Assembly: GCA_016192905.1 (NCBI GenBank) | Contig: JACPTG010000001.1 | Coordinates: 1 to 64,000 of the forward strand | Reading direction: 5' to 3' | Origin: Candidatus Woesearchaeota archaeon | GTDB taxonomy: Archaea; Nanobdellota; Nanobdellia; Woesearchaeales; UBA10216 | DNA length: 64,000 bases | Part shown: in pieces, positions 40,301 through 48,347 of the stretch | How positions within the stretch are numbered: the stretch's first letter is position 1 | Layout: the number at the start of each line of letters is the position of its first letter | Made by a program: the position numbers and the translations under genes | Notes under the pieces: model-generated | What the model was told of the DNA's origin: nothing | The model's database searches: none | The model's input: only the letters and a program-made list of their open reading frames with translations

Positions 40301-41041
40301 TTATTTCCTCTTGAAGAATTCAGATATCTCAGCAGGGAATGGAAGGACTATCGTGGAGTTCTTCTCTGCGGCTATGTCTGAGAGCGTCTGGAACAGCCTT
40401 AGCTGCATTGCCGCAGGCACTTTTTCCAGCAGCTTGCCTGCCTCTGCGAGCTTCCTCGCTGCCTGCTCTTCAGCCTCTGCAAGTATTACCTGCGCCCTCC
40501 TGTCCCTTTCTGCCTCTGCCTGGTGCGCCATTGCCCTCTTCATGTTCTCAGGCATTTCAATGTCCTTTATCTTCACGTCTGTTATGTCAACGCCCCATGG
40601 GTCTGTCTCCTTGTCCAGGACCACTTTTATCTTCTGCCCGATTTCATCCCTTTTAGCCAGGACTGCGTCCAGCTCTGCCTTGCCTGTCATGTCGCGCAGG
40701 GCTGCCTGCGCAAGCTGGCTGATTGCGAATATGTAGTTCTCCACTTCAAGGATTGCCTTGTTTGCCGCTATCACCCTGAAGAAGACGACGCCATTTATCT
40801 TTATCGGCACATTGTCCTGGGTCATGAGCTCCTGCGAGGGTATGTCAAGGGCCACCACCCTAACATCAACTTTCTCAATGCGCTCAAGCATCGGGATTAT
40901 CCAGTTCAGCCCTGGCTGGAGGAGGGCTACGTATTTTCCAAGCCTGAACTTCACAGCCCTTTCATACTGGTTGATTATCCGCATGCCTGAAAAGAGAAGC
41001 AAGATTGCGGTCCCTGCCACAACATACAGCCAGACTGCCAT
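40301..41041 (-). CDS. SPFH/stomatin-family membrane protein
   Basis: 246 residues: one N-terminal membrane anchor (WLYVVAGTAILLLFSGM), then NQYERAVKFRLGKYVALLQP, VDVRVVALDIPSQELMTQDN and TDPWGVDITDVKIKDIEMPE, and a long helix with EAERDRRAQVILAEAEEQA. Prohibitin-like scaffold. The NfeD partner usually next to it is not present. Convergent with tfe, 5 bp apart. Confidence 0.92.
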   Translation of the reverse strand: MAVWLYVVAGTAILLLFSGMRIINQYERAVKFRLGKYVALLQPGLNWIIPMLERIEKVDVRVVALDIPSQELMTQDNVPIKINGVVFFRVIAANKAILEVENYIFAISQLAQAALRDMTGKAELDAVLAKRDEIGQKIKVVLDKETDPWGVDITDVKIKDIEMPENMKRAMAHQAEAERDRRAQVILAEAEEQAARKLAEAGKLLEKVPAAMQLRLFQTLSDIAAEKNSTIVLPFPAEISEFFKRK

Positions 41042-41179
41042 GTTCTGCAGGTAAAGCCTGGTCTGCTTATAAGGCTTTCGCTCGTTAATGGCCTGTGAAG
41101 GACACTGACGCAGTCATCAAATAGCAATCCACCACTCCGAGAGGCTACTCGACGAAATCATAAAAACAAGGGACCATCT

Positions 41180-41293
41180 TCATTCCTCCTTCTCAGGGGC
41201 AGAGCGCCTCCAGCACACATCACAATAGACAAGGCCTGGCTTGATGATCTTATACACCTTACAGAGCTTGCATCGGGTCTTGTACGCGACCAT
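41180..41293 (-). CDS. 37-residue zinc-finger protein
   Basis: MVAYKTRCKLCKVYKIIKPG then LVYCDVCWRRSAPEKEE, with CxxC at residues 8-11 and 24-27, enough for one zinc site. TATA (minus strand, TTTTTATAC, about 41318-41326) is 25-30 bp upstream. Between it and the SPFH gene (41042-41179) I see no gene. Confidence 0.6.
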   Translation of the reverse strand: MVAYKTRCKLCKVYKIIKPGLVYCDVCWRRSAPEKEE

Positions 41294-41355
41294 AACAGAC
41301 AAAGATGAAGAGCCGAGTATAAAAACCCTTTGAAAAAAAAAGTGTTGGCATCCCA

Positions 41356-41778
41356 CTATCTATAAAATGGTGAGTGAAGTGCGGCGTACAATGAAATTCC
41401 CCTGATAGCCAATTCATCCAAATCCGGTGTTTTAACACTGCCAACATTTGCTGAAAGAAGTCCCACTACCGCCTCATGCATCCTGTAACCGTTTTCTGGA
41501 TGGGGATGGATTAATGCCTTTTTTTCCAGCATAGCCAAATACGCCTCAACCCCCTGTGGCTCTAATCTTGCATCTTCTGGAACCGCCGGATGTCGGACCA
41601 AATACTCACTTAGAAATTCTGCCGAAATAGGACTTCCTGGCAATTGTTCCTGTGCAAGGGCAAAAATCAAAGCGAAATCATGATACCCAATACTTGTTGG
41701 AGCTTCGGCTTCCCTAAAATCCTGAATTGCCAGGTTAAGCACCATAGCAAGGGGATGCTTTCTTGTTGGTTCTGTCAT
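41356..41778 (-). CDS. Unknown protein
   Basis: 140 residues from MTEPTRKHPLAMVLNLAIQD, including FALAQEQLPGSPISAEFLSE and AYLAMLEKKALIHPHPENGY. Largely helical with a possible winged-helix look. Start 41778 is preferred because TATA elements (TTTAAATA near 41813-41821 and GTTTATACC) lie just upstream; an open frame continues to 41838. No family recognised. Confidence 0.55.
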   Translation of the reverse strand: MTEPTRKHPLAMVLNLAIQDFREAEAPTSIGYHDFALIFALAQEQLPGSPISAEFLSEYLVRHPAVPEDARLEPQGVEAYLAMLEKKALIHPHPENGYRMHEAVVGLLSANVGSVKTPDLDELAIRGISLYAALHSPFYR

Positions 41779-41904
41779 TGTTGTTAACTCGTTACGAATG
41801 GGTATAAACGCCGCGTATTTAAATTTTTTGGTATTCACTACTCTTAAGATAATACGTCACAACCAAAAGGCATATAAGGCTGAAACACCCATATAAGCCG
41901 CCTT

Positions 41905-42234
41905 ATGACCGCCGACGAGTACGCCTTTGAAGGGTATCCAGTGTCTGAAGTAAAAAACCGTTACGGGGCCAATCCGTACAGGTTGGAGGATTACGAGGAG
42001 AAAAGCCTGCAGGAAATCAGGGCCATGCTGCAGAAGCTGCACGCCTACAAGGATGTAGAAACCTGTGAGCAGCACCTCGCATACCTTCAAAGCCTCCTCA
42101 AGAAGCTCAACCTGATAATGGCAACAGAGGAAAGGGAGGGAATACTCAACCTTGAGCTGAGGAAAAAGTCCGGCGAAATAAGGAACTGCTGCGCCCAGCT
42201 GGCCCAAAGAATGGAGGAGGCAAGGAATTTCTGA
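41905..42234 (+). CDS. Unknown coiled-coil protein
   Basis: 109 residues, almost wholly helical and charged: YRLEDYEEKSLQEIRAMLQK, LQSLLKKLNLIMATEEREGI, ELRKKSGEIRNCCAQLAQRM. No recognised family. TATA-like CATATAAGCC at 41889. Confidence 0.6.
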   Translation: MTADEYAFEGYPVSEVKNRYGANPYRLEDYEEKSLQEIRAMLQKLHAYKDVETCEQHLAYLQSLLKKLNLIMATEEREGILNLELRKKSGEIRNCCAQLAQRMEEARNF

Positions 42235-42337
42235 AGGGTACAAAGTGGATTAATCTAAGAAAATTTATATACTTAACCCCCCTATTTAAACTTCAAAAAA
42301 GGGTGTCAATAGGCAATTTACAAAAGACGGTGATTAT

Positions 42338-42658
42338 ATGGAACTAAAGATGATGAGATGCGGCCTGTGCAATAGCCGGACCGAAGTCAGGGAGATGAAA
42401 TACCACAAGAGCGGTGAATACCTCCTGTGCTCCGCATGCCACGAAAAGCAGGTTCCAGGAGCAAAAGTAATTGCCCAAAAGCCAGCTGTGCCGAGTCCAA
42501 AGAGGCAGGAAAGGTTAAGCTACAGGTGCAGGAATTGCAGCTACTCCTTCAGCAGAAACAAGGACCATCCGGTTAACGCGTGCCCGTATTGCGGCCGGGA
42601 TGGGATAAGCCTGGTTGAAGGCAGCATGGCCCAGCACCTCATCGACAGGGCCTTTTAA
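42338..42658 (+). CDS. Double zinc-ribbon protein
   Basis: 106 residues with four CxxC pairs: MRCGLCNSRTEV, LLCSACHEKQ, YRCRNCSYSFSR and NACPYCGRDG. Two zinc ribbons separated by a Pro-rich linker suggest nucleic-acid or protein binding. The stop overlaps the next start (TAATG). Confidence 0.7.
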   Translation: MELKMMRCGLCNSRTEVREMKYHKSGEYLLCSACHEKQVPGAKVIAQKPAVPSPKRQERLSYRCRNCSYSFSRNKDHPVNACPYCGRDGISLVEGSMAQHLIDRAF

Positions 42659-43164
42659 TGAAACGAGTGCACCAGGCCATCCACAAGACCTTTCAGGAAC
42701 ACCACGAGTGGATAAAGGGCAAGCTTAGGGAGATTGCAGAAAAGGAGACAAGCCCCCATGATGTCGCCATAGCTTTTTCCATAGGCGTGTTCATTGCGCT
42801 GGCGACGCCAGGCATTGACCTGCTGCTTGCGCTGCTGGTCGGCTATCTCCTCAGGCTGCACAAGATAGCCCTGGTCTTCGGAGTTGCCCTGATAAATCCA
42901 CTCACCACCGCATTCATCTACCCCCTCAGCTTCAAGCTTGGCCAGCACATAGTAAGGTATGAATCAGTTGAGGGAACCGCCTTTTTCTCGCTGGAAACAC
43001 TGCGCAACATAGGGGTTCCGCTCCTGATAGGCAATTTCATTATGGCACTCCTGCTGGGTGTGCTGGCTTACGGCATAGTTTACCTTGTATACTATCTCAC
43101 ACACTACAGGCAGATACAGGAAAGGAAAAAGCAAAAAGCATTTAAAGCGGAAAGCCAGAAATAA
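42658..43164 (+). CDS. DUF2062 membrane protein
   Basis: 168 residues: a cytosolic helix, then TSPHDVAIAFSIGVFIALAT, PGIDLLLALLVGYLLRLHKI, ALVFGVALINPLTTAFIYPL and a final GNFIMALLLGVLAYGIVYLV. This is the DUF2062 pattern (GxFxgxxP, N-P-lT). Function unknown; bacterial relatives sit with glycosyltransferases. Confidence 0.85.
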   Translation: MKRVHQAIHKTFQEHHEWIKGKLREIAEKETSPHDVAIAFSIGVFIALATPGIDLLLALLVGYLLRLHKIALVFGVALINPLTTAFIYPLSFKLGQHIVRYESVEGTAFFSLETLRNIGVPLLIGNFIMALLLGVLAYGIVYLVYYLTHYRQIQERKKQKAFKAESQK

Positions 43165-43191
43165 ACCCGAGGTGAAGGTTCTATCATAGAA

Positions 43192-43893
43192 TTGAAGCTG
43201 AGCAAAAAGCCGGAGGCAGCGACAATCATCACCGGTTTTCCTGGCTTTGGGATGGTTGGGACAATAGCGGCGGAATTCCTCATAGAGCACCTCAAGGCAA
43301 AGCAGATCGGGACAATAATCTATGACGAGATTCCTGCGGTAGTGGCAATACACCAAGGGGGTTTGCACCACCCATACGGCGTGTTCTACGACGACAAATA
43401 CAAGCTGGCCATCATCTATGCCATGACCGCTCCCCAGGGGTCTGAGTGGAAATTCGCAGAAGTGGTTGCTGACGTGGCCCGGCAGCTGAAGGCAAAGGAA
43501 TTAATAAGCCTTGAAGGCGTTGGAAGCACCGCAGAACAGGACGGCTCAAAGGTGTTTTATTTCGCAGCATCAGCCGCGAAAGATAAGGAATTTAAGAAGC
43601 TTGGAATAGAGAAGCTGGGTGAAGGGATAATTATGGGCATAACCAGCGCCCTGCTGGTAAAATCGCCGGTTCCGGTGACATGCATATTCGCGGAAACCCA
43701 CACAAACCTTCCGGACAGCAAGGCGGCGGCTAAACTCATAGAGGCGCTTGACGGCTACCTGGACCTTGAAGTGGATTACCAGCCTCTTATTGCAATGGCA
43801 GCCAAGTTTGAGGAAAAGCTAAAAAAAATACTGCAGCAAAGCAGGGTGGCTGCTGATGAGCGCGACAAGAAAACCCTGAGCTATGTAGGTTAA
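43192..43893 (+). CDS. PAC2-family proteasome assembly chaperone-like protein
   Basis: 233 residues with AATIITGFPGFGMVGTIAAE (PAC2 signature), LKAKQIGTIIYDEIPAVVAI, DVARQLKAKELISLEGVGST and IMGITSALLVKSPVPVTCIF. Related to PbaA/PbaB, which assist 20S proteasome assembly. The start is unclear: homologues begin two or three residues earlier, but the codons there are ATC ATA (43183-43188), well spaced from GAGGTGA (43170-43176); TTG 43192 is the first standard start. Confidence 0.85.
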   Translation: MKLSKKPEAATIITGFPGFGMVGTIAAEFLIEHLKAKQIGTIIYDEIPAVVAIHQGGLHHPYGVFYDDKYKLAIIYAMTAPQGSEWKFAEVVADVARQLKAKELISLEGVGSTAEQDGSKVFYFAASAAKDKEFKKLGIEKLGEGIIMGITSALLVKSPVPVTCIFAETHTNLPDSKAAAKLIEALDGYLDLEVDYQPLIAMAAKFEEKLKKILQQSRVAADERDKKTLSYVG

Positions 43894-43929
43894 ACGAACT
43901 GATTTCTCACTTTTTTACGGGTTGTTAGA

Positions 43930-43943
43930 CTGGTGCCTAAATC
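43930..43943 (+). repeat. 14 bp repeat, left member of an inverted pair
   Basis: CTGGTGCCTAAATC, preceded about 20 bp earlier by TCACTTTTT. The exact reverse complement lies at 46937-46950, again with AAAAAGTGA at the matching distance. Confidence 0.6.
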
Positions 43944-44156
43944 GTTTATGGCCATGCAGACAGGAATCTTCCAGAGCAAAATTAGCTAAAGCGAATGTTT
44001 CATAGGATAGCTATAGTTTAATGTAAAAAATTAAAATGTTTAGTCGATAATTTATGATGAATTCTATAATTAATGCTTAAAACTTTTGTTGTAGCTTCTG
44101 CAATACAAACCTTTAAATAGTTAGATACTTAGGAGTAGTAAATAGGGTGGTAAAAC

Positions 44157-44324
44157 GTGGGAAACGCACAAGAGCAAACTGCAATTGAAATCGAACATTT
44201 TAAGAAAGCAATTCACGAATGGGTGTTATACCTCAGCCAGACAGACAAGGACACTGCTGGAAGGGTAGCACTGCTGGAAAGGCGGCTTGCCAAACTGGAG
44301 TTTGACAGCCATCTGAGGGTTTAG
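44157..44324 (+). CDS. 55-residue unknown protein
   Basis: GTG start, VGNAQEQTAIEIEHFKKAIH then EWVLYLSQTDKDTAGRVALL and ERRLAKLEFDSHLRV. TTTAAATAG (44112-44120) and GGGTGG (44144-44149) support expression. The upstream 43894-44156 is AT-rich with no other gene. Function unknown. Confidence 0.6.
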   Translation: MGNAQEQTAIEIEHFKKAIHEWVLYLSQTDKDTAGRVALLERRLAKLEFDSHLRV

Positions 44325-44341
44325 CTTTTTTCTTTTTTACT
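44325..44341 (+). terminator. T-rich terminator
   Basis: CTTTTTTCTTTTTTAC directly after the stop of the 55-residue gene: a typical archaeal oligo-T terminator. Confidence 0.6.
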
Positions 44342-44349
44342 TCAACTAA

Positions 44350-44375
44350 TAGCAGGCTGACTCTCCGTGAACTGA
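44350..44375 (+). repeat. Short dispersed repeat TAGCAGGCTGACTC...
   Basis: TAGCAGGCTGACTCTCCGTG followed by AACTGA. Near-identical copies follow another T-rich terminator at 63524 and 63559. The rest of 44376-44572 holds no gene. Confidence 0.6.
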
Positions 44376-44572
44376 CGCAAACAAAGCAAGTCCACGAAGC
44401 CAGGCAGTACACTTACAAACGCCCGAAAGGGACAGTTGAAACAAGGCAGGAACAGCCAGCTACTAGTAACTTTATGCTTCCTTTGCCACAAAGACTGGCT
44501 AACGAGCCAGTTTTCATACAGCAAAGCTTAAATATACCTTATTCCCAGAAACAGCTTAAAAGAGGTGACCGT

Positions 44573-44935
44573 ATGAAACAGAAGGCTAAAAAGGCAGAAG
44601 TTTCTATGTTTAAGAAGCCCGGGAACTGGGCGCTGCTTCTTGGCGTGTTCGCGGCAGTGCTGGTATCCTTCTGGCAGATTTATTACGCGGGGCTAATCCT
44701 ACTGCTGCTCGGTGTGGCAGGCGGATACATGATGCAGGCCAAGGACAGCCATCAGGTCATTGTGTATGCCTTGGGCTTGTGGGTGGGCGTAAGCAGCCTG
44801 TCTGCGCTAAGCCTGGTAAGCCCTGTCCTGTCTGTTGTGGAGACAGTGGGGAGAAACCTGGCAACCCTGGCAGCTTCAGCTGCTCTTGTGCTTGCGCTTA
44901 GGGCCTTCGCCGGAATGGTAGCTCCGGCGAAGTAA
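44573..44935 (+). CDS. Small multi-span membrane protein
   Basis: 120 residues; after a basic N-terminus there are about four hydrophobic helices: ALLLGVFAAVLVSFWQIYYA, LILLLLGVAGGYMMQ, VYALGLWVGVSSLSALSLV and LATLAASAALVLALRAFAG. TTAAATATACC (44527-44537) and GAGGTGA (44562-44568) fix the start. Unknown function. Confidence 0.7.
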   Translation: MKQKAKKAEVSMFKKPGNWALLLGVFAAVLVSFWQIYYAGLILLLLGVAGGYMMQAKDSHQVIVYALGLWVGVSSLSALSLVSPVLSVVETVGRNLATLAASAALVLALRAFAGMVAPAK

Positions 44936-44959
44936 ATTTTTTATTCTCTTTGCTTTTGC

Positions 44960-45439
44960 ATGCCTAAAATGGGGCTGGTAGAAGTATTCGCGCGGCTTAA
45001 TTACCCGCATCTTCTTGATACCATTGAGCTGTTAGGGTACACTGCAAGAGACTTTGCATGGGTGCATCTTGAGGCAGGCAAAAGCGGGCTGGAGGGGGCT
45101 GTGCTGAACTTTGAAACTGGCTGCCTTGAGCTCAGCCTGGGCAGCTCAGGAGCCTTTAATCCTGACATGGATATTGAGGCAGACGCAATTCTGAAGCCAG
45201 TAAAAAAGCTCTTTAACGGCTGGAGGAAATCTCCAAATGGCGGCCTTGAAGTCAGCATTGCCTGCAAAAGGGGCGTGAAGCCGCTCAGCATAACAGCCCA
45301 AAGTGACGGAACAATTAACATACCTTTTGACGCCCTTCCTCTGACAGCCAAAAAGCCCCTTGAAACAGCCTATGTAATAGCCATGCTGGGCCAATTCATG
45401 TACGACTGGACGCCTTCTTACAGAACAAACTTCGCCTAA
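44960..45439 (+). CDS. Unknown protein
   Basis: 159 residues: MGLVEVFARLNYPHLLDTIE, LNFETGCLELSLGSSGAFNP, SIACKRGVKPLSITAQSDGT. Soluble mixed alpha/beta character; no family recognised. Same strand as the membrane gene 25 bp upstream. Confidence 0.6.
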   Translation: MPKMGLVEVFARLNYPHLLDTIELLGYTARDFAWVHLEAGKSGLEGAVLNFETGCLELSLGSSGAFNPDMDIEADAILKPVKKLFNGWRKSPNGGLEVSIACKRGVKPLSITAQSDGTINIPFDALPLTAKKPLETAYVIAMLGQFMYDWTPSYRTNFA

Positions 45440-45461
45440 GCGCCATTAGGCGAAGTGTATT

Positions 45462-45932
45462 TTACCGCATATTTGGACAGTCGCGGAGGAAGTACCTGTT
45501 TCCGGCTGAGTCATACGCAACGCGTGCTTCCACCAACCTGTTGGCCCTGGTCGCATAATCAACTAATCTGACAACCTGCTCAGTCTCAAGGGCGCATAAG
45601 CCCCTCTCATTCGTAAGAATAATGTTATTCAAATCAGGATTGCTTTGCAGCGGAGTTACAGGCCTGACCATCCAGGCGTCACCCTCAATCTTATGGCCAT
45701 CCACAACTTTTCCAGAGCCTAAATACGTGCCACCGCGGAAGGATATCCTTTCCTCAACATCCCTGAACCTGACAACAGGCTTGCCTGCATCAACCGTGTA
45801 GCCGTTTTTAGGAATAGTCGGAGGCTGTACATTGTTGCCTGTGCGAAGGTTGGGAAGCTCACAGCCGCCCAAATACCAGCCTCCTATTATGCCTGCAACC
45901 ACGCCACCCAATATTGCTGTTCTTAGGCTCAT
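45462..45932 (-). CDS. Membrane-anchored unknown protein
   Basis: 156 residues from MSLRTAILGGVVAGIIGGWY, an N-terminal anchor, then an outside domain with KPVVRFRDVEERISFRGGTY and NNIILTNERGLCALETEQVV and Cys residues near both ends. Start 45932 lies about 25 bp from minus-strand TATA TTTATATAC (about 45953-45961). Confidence 0.6.
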   Translation of the reverse strand: MSLRTAILGGVVAGIIGGWYLGGCELPNLRTGNNVQPPTIPKNGYTVDAGKPVVRFRDVEERISFRGGTYLGSGKVVDGHKIEGDAWMVRPVTPLQSNPDLNNIILTNERGLCALETEQVVRLVDYATRANRLVEARVAYDSAGNRYFLRDCPNMR

Positions 45933-46041
45933 ACCATATCCATGCAGGCACAAGTATATAAACTTTTCTATTTTAACCACTCTTTAATGACAAAGCAGCT
46001 GAACCGAGCATTTTAAATAAGGGTTCGTTTAAGGAAAATAG

Positions 46042-46878
46042 ATGAACCTGCAGCAGCTTGAGACAGAGCTGAAGCTAAGGAACTTCAGTCCGCGAACAGT
46101 CAAGGCATACCTCTTCTACAACAGCAAATTCCTGGAATACTGCAAAAAGGAACCTGAGCAGGTTACTGAAGATGACGTTAAAGGCTACATGGCGCACTTA
46201 ATATCAGAGAAAAAGGCGGCGGCAAGCTCAATTATCCTGGTCAAGGCCTCCCTGAAGTTCCTTTACGACGAGCATATGCACAAGGGCATAGTTTCCTTCA
46301 AGCCGCCCAAGGTTGACAAGAGGCTGCCGACAGTGCTTTCCAGGGAAGAGGTAAAGAAACTGATAGAGGCGGCAGGCTCGGCAAAAAGCAGGCTGATTCT
46401 GGAAATGCTGTATTCATCTGGCCTAAGGTTATCAGAATGCGTAAACCTGAAAGTCCAGGACCTGGAGCTGCCGCAGAAGATGGGCTGGGTGAGGCATGGC
46501 AAAGGGGGGAAGGACAGGATGATAATACTCGCCGAACACCTTATCGGCGATTTCGGGCAGTATCTTTTGTCCAAGAAGGCAGAGGAGCACCTGTTCACGA
46601 ACAAAAAGGGCAGCGCACTGACGCCGAGGAACATACAGAAGATAGTTAAGAACTGCGCCAGAAAGGCCGGAATATCAAAAAAAGTCAGCCCGCACACGCT
46701 CAGGCACTCCTTTGCGACACACCTGCTTGAGTCCGGGACAGACCTTAGGAAAATCCAGGAATTGCTTGGGCATTCAAACCTGCAGACCACGCAAATCTAC
46801 ACAAAAGTGTCGACTGAGGAGCTAAAAAAAGTGAAGAGCCCGCTTGACATGATTGAGGCTGCGCCTATAGCTAAATAA
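46042..46878 (+). CDS. xerA: XerA-type tyrosine recombinase
   Basis: 278 residues. N-terminal core-binding domain (NLQQLETELKLRNFSPRTVK), catalytic domain with SSGLRLSECVNLKVQD (Arg I), RHGKGGKDRM (Lys), HTLRHSFATHLLESGTD (His-x-x-Arg) and LGHSNLQTTQIYTKVS (nucleophile Tyr). Probably resolves chromosome dimers at dif; a candidate enzyme for the recombination seen elsewhere in this window. TATA TTTTAAATAAG at 46011-46021. Confidence 0.92.
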   Translation: MNLQQLETELKLRNFSPRTVKAYLFYNSKFLEYCKKEPEQVTEDDVKGYMAHLISEKKAAASSIILVKASLKFLYDEHMHKGIVSFKPPKVDKRLPTVLSREEVKKLIEAAGSAKSRLILEMLYSSGLRLSECVNLKVQDLELPQKMGWVRHGKGGKDRMIILAEHLIGDFGQYLLSKKAEEHLFTNKKGSALTPRNIQKIVKNCARKAGISKKVSPHTLRHSFATHLLESGTDLRKIQELLGHSNLQTTQIYTKVSTEELKKVKSPLDMIEAAPIAK

Positions 46879-46936
46879 TTTGATAAATTATTAAAGTGTT
46901 TAACTGCAAAGGTTTTCAATGCCATCACCCACACGG

Positions 46937-46950
46937 GATTTAGGCACCAG
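46937..46950 (+). repeat. 14 bp repeat, right member of the inverted pair
   Basis: GATTTAGGCACCAG, exact reverse complement of 43930-43943, about 60 bp beyond the end of xerA. Confidence 0.6.
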
Positions 46951-47007
46951 AAAAAAGGCTTTGAAAAAGTGAGGCTTTGATGGCAAGCTGGCTCGCGGAC
47001 ACAAAGC

Positions 47008-47035
47008 TTAAATATATGTATATTCATATGAATAT
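47008..47035 (+). promoter_or_regulatory. vapBC promoter with 16 bp palindromic operator
   Basis: TATA TTAAATATAT (47008-47017), then ATATTCATATGAATAT (47020-47035), a perfect palindrome covering the predicted start just before ATG 47040. Confidence 0.7.
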
Positions 47036-47039
47036 GTAT

Positions 47040-47276
47040 ATGGCAAGGACAATAATGGTATCCAACAAGTGCTATGAGGAGCTCAAGAAGCGGAAAGGCG
47101 ACAACAAGAGCTTCAGCGACGTGATAATTGAAGGCCTGACCAAAGCACCGAAGACAGGAGAGGGCCTAAGGAAATTCCTTGGCGTCCTGAAGGACGACAA
47201 AGAGTATGATGAAATAATGGCGAAATCGAAAAAGATGTGGGCTGAATGGAAGGAAAAGGCCAAAGAGTATGCTTAG
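47040..47276 (+). CDS. VapB-type antitoxin (DUF217-like)
   Basis: 78 residues from MARTIMVSNKCYEELKKRKG, with KSFSDVIIEGL and a basic helical C-terminus. The upstream ATGs at 47028 and 47034 lie inside the operator, so 47040 is preferred. Overlaps vapC by 31 bp. Confidence 0.82.
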   Translation: MARTIMVSNKCYEELKKRKGDNKSFSDVIIEGLTKAPKTGEGLRKFLGVLKDDKEYDEIMAKSKKMWAEWKEKAKEYA

Positions 47277-47632
47277 ACACAGATGCAGCAATCTGCATGA
47301 TAAAAGAACTGCCTGGCGCTGAGAGACTCTTGGCTGCCATCGCTTACAAGGAAATATTCATGTCCTCGGTAACAGTATTTGAGCTTACGCTGAGAAAAAG
47401 CAACCTGAAAATCGCTGAGGATTTCATATCAGGCACACAAGTTCTAAGTTTTAACGAGAGGGAAGCAAAAATAGCAAGCAGTCTGGAAAAGGGGCTTTCA
47501 GACAGAGGCCTGACGATTGGCTGGAAAGACCTTTTCATAGCAGCCACGGCAATGGCAAATGACTGCGAACTGGCGACGCTGAACAGAAAGGACTTTGAGA
47601 ACATTCCAGGGCTTAGGCTGGTTGAATTCTAG
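47246..47632 (+). CDS. VapC PIN-domain toxin
   Basis: 128 residues, full-length PIN: VCLDTDAAICMIKELPG (Asp), SSVTVFELTLRK (Glu), TIGWKDLFIAATAMANDCEL (Asp) and LNRKDFENIPGLRLVEF. RNase toxin by family. Its 3' end is followed within 20 bp by the twin-hairpin element. Confidence 0.87.
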   Translation: MEGKGQRVCLDTDAAICMIKELPGAERLLAAIAYKEIFMSSVTVFELTLRKSNLKIAEDFISGTQVLSFNEREAKIASSLEKGLSDRGLTIGWKDLFIAATAMANDCELATLNRKDFENIPGLRLVEF

Positions 47633-47650
47633 ATGGGTTGAAGTATAGAC

Positions 47651-47735
47651 AACTGCGCAGGATATGTGACTTATGTGCGCAGTTCTAATCTGGTAAACTG
47701 CGGGTCAAAGCGTCACATAATCCACGCAGTTTACC
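47651..47735 (+). repeat. Twin-hairpin element copy A (complete)
   Basis: Hairpin 1: AACTGCGCA (47651-47659) with TGCGCAGTT (47676-47684). Hairpin 2: GGTAAACTGCG (47692-47702) with CGCAGTTTACC (47725-47735), flanked by TAAT and ATTA. It lies between convergent vapC and the DUF655 gene, 12 bp from the latter's stop. Copies B and C are at 14.5-14.7 kb in the opposite orientation. Confidence 0.82.
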
Positions 47736-47747
47736 ATATTAACAGAA

Positions 47748-48311
47748 TCAATTCTGCACAAACAAATTATGCTTCTCAGCGCCGTGGATTTCCTGGAGTA
47801 TCCTCTTTGCGACGCAGTTGGCCGGGTCAGGGATGAGCTTAACCCGCGCCTTCAGGTCATCAAAGCCATCAAAGGGCTTGGCCTTCCTTTCATCAAGAAC
47901 CTCCCACATGCGCTTCTTGCCTATGCCTGGAATAAGCTCAATTGAATGCATCCTTGTGCTCAAGGGCTGGGCTGTGTTGAAAAAGTCCACGAAGCGCTTT
48001 TCGCTCTTCCTGATTATGTCACGCACTGCAAATTCAAGCTCGGCCCTGGCAGTTGGGGTGAGCTTTGACGGCGCAAGCCTTCCGTTGATGTGGTGAATAT
48101 GCTCCCGCTTGCCATCGCCAATGTACACCTCGGCCATGGGCTGAATCCTGACATCCTTCTTTGGAACAAGCTCAAGCAGGACAAAATGCTCTTTTCCAAG
48201 AGCCTGGACAATAGGCGTCTTCATGTGGCTTGGCCTGGTGTCCATTGGATAGCCATTGGGCAAAAAGTCCAGCACTACCGCTTCCTCCTCGTGAATCGTC
48301 CTGTCCATCAT
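47748..48311 (-). CDS. DUF655 nucleic-acid-binding protein
   Basis: 187 residues, typical archaeal DUF655: EEEAVVLDFLPNGYPMDTRP, an OB-like N-terminal domain, and a C-terminal helix-hairpin-helix IELIPGIGKKRMWEVLDERK. Third gene of the conserved rpl21e-rpoF-DUF655 operon. The ksgA gene that often follows in archaea is not here. Confidence 0.92.
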   Translation of the reverse strand: MMDRTIHEEEAVVLDFLPNGYPMDTRPSHMKTPIVQALGKEHFVLLELVPKKDVRIQPMAEVYIGDGKREHIHHINGRLAPSKLTPTARAELEFAVRDIIRKSEKRFVDFFNTAQPLSTRMHSIELIPGIGKKRMWEVLDERKAKPFDGFDDLKARVKLIPDPANCVAKRILQEIHGAEKHNLFVQN

Positions 48312-48347
48312 GGCCGAGAAAATGGATGAGCTTATATAAAGGTTGCG

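Noticed and set aside
41100..41180. Possible C/D-box RNA between SPFH and the small zinc gene
   Set aside because: No pair of C and D boxes with the right spacing could be found.
44040..44110. ATGATGA near 44055 as a C box of a guide RNA
   Set aside because: No CTGA box at the expected distance; the region is simply AT-rich upstream of a promoter.
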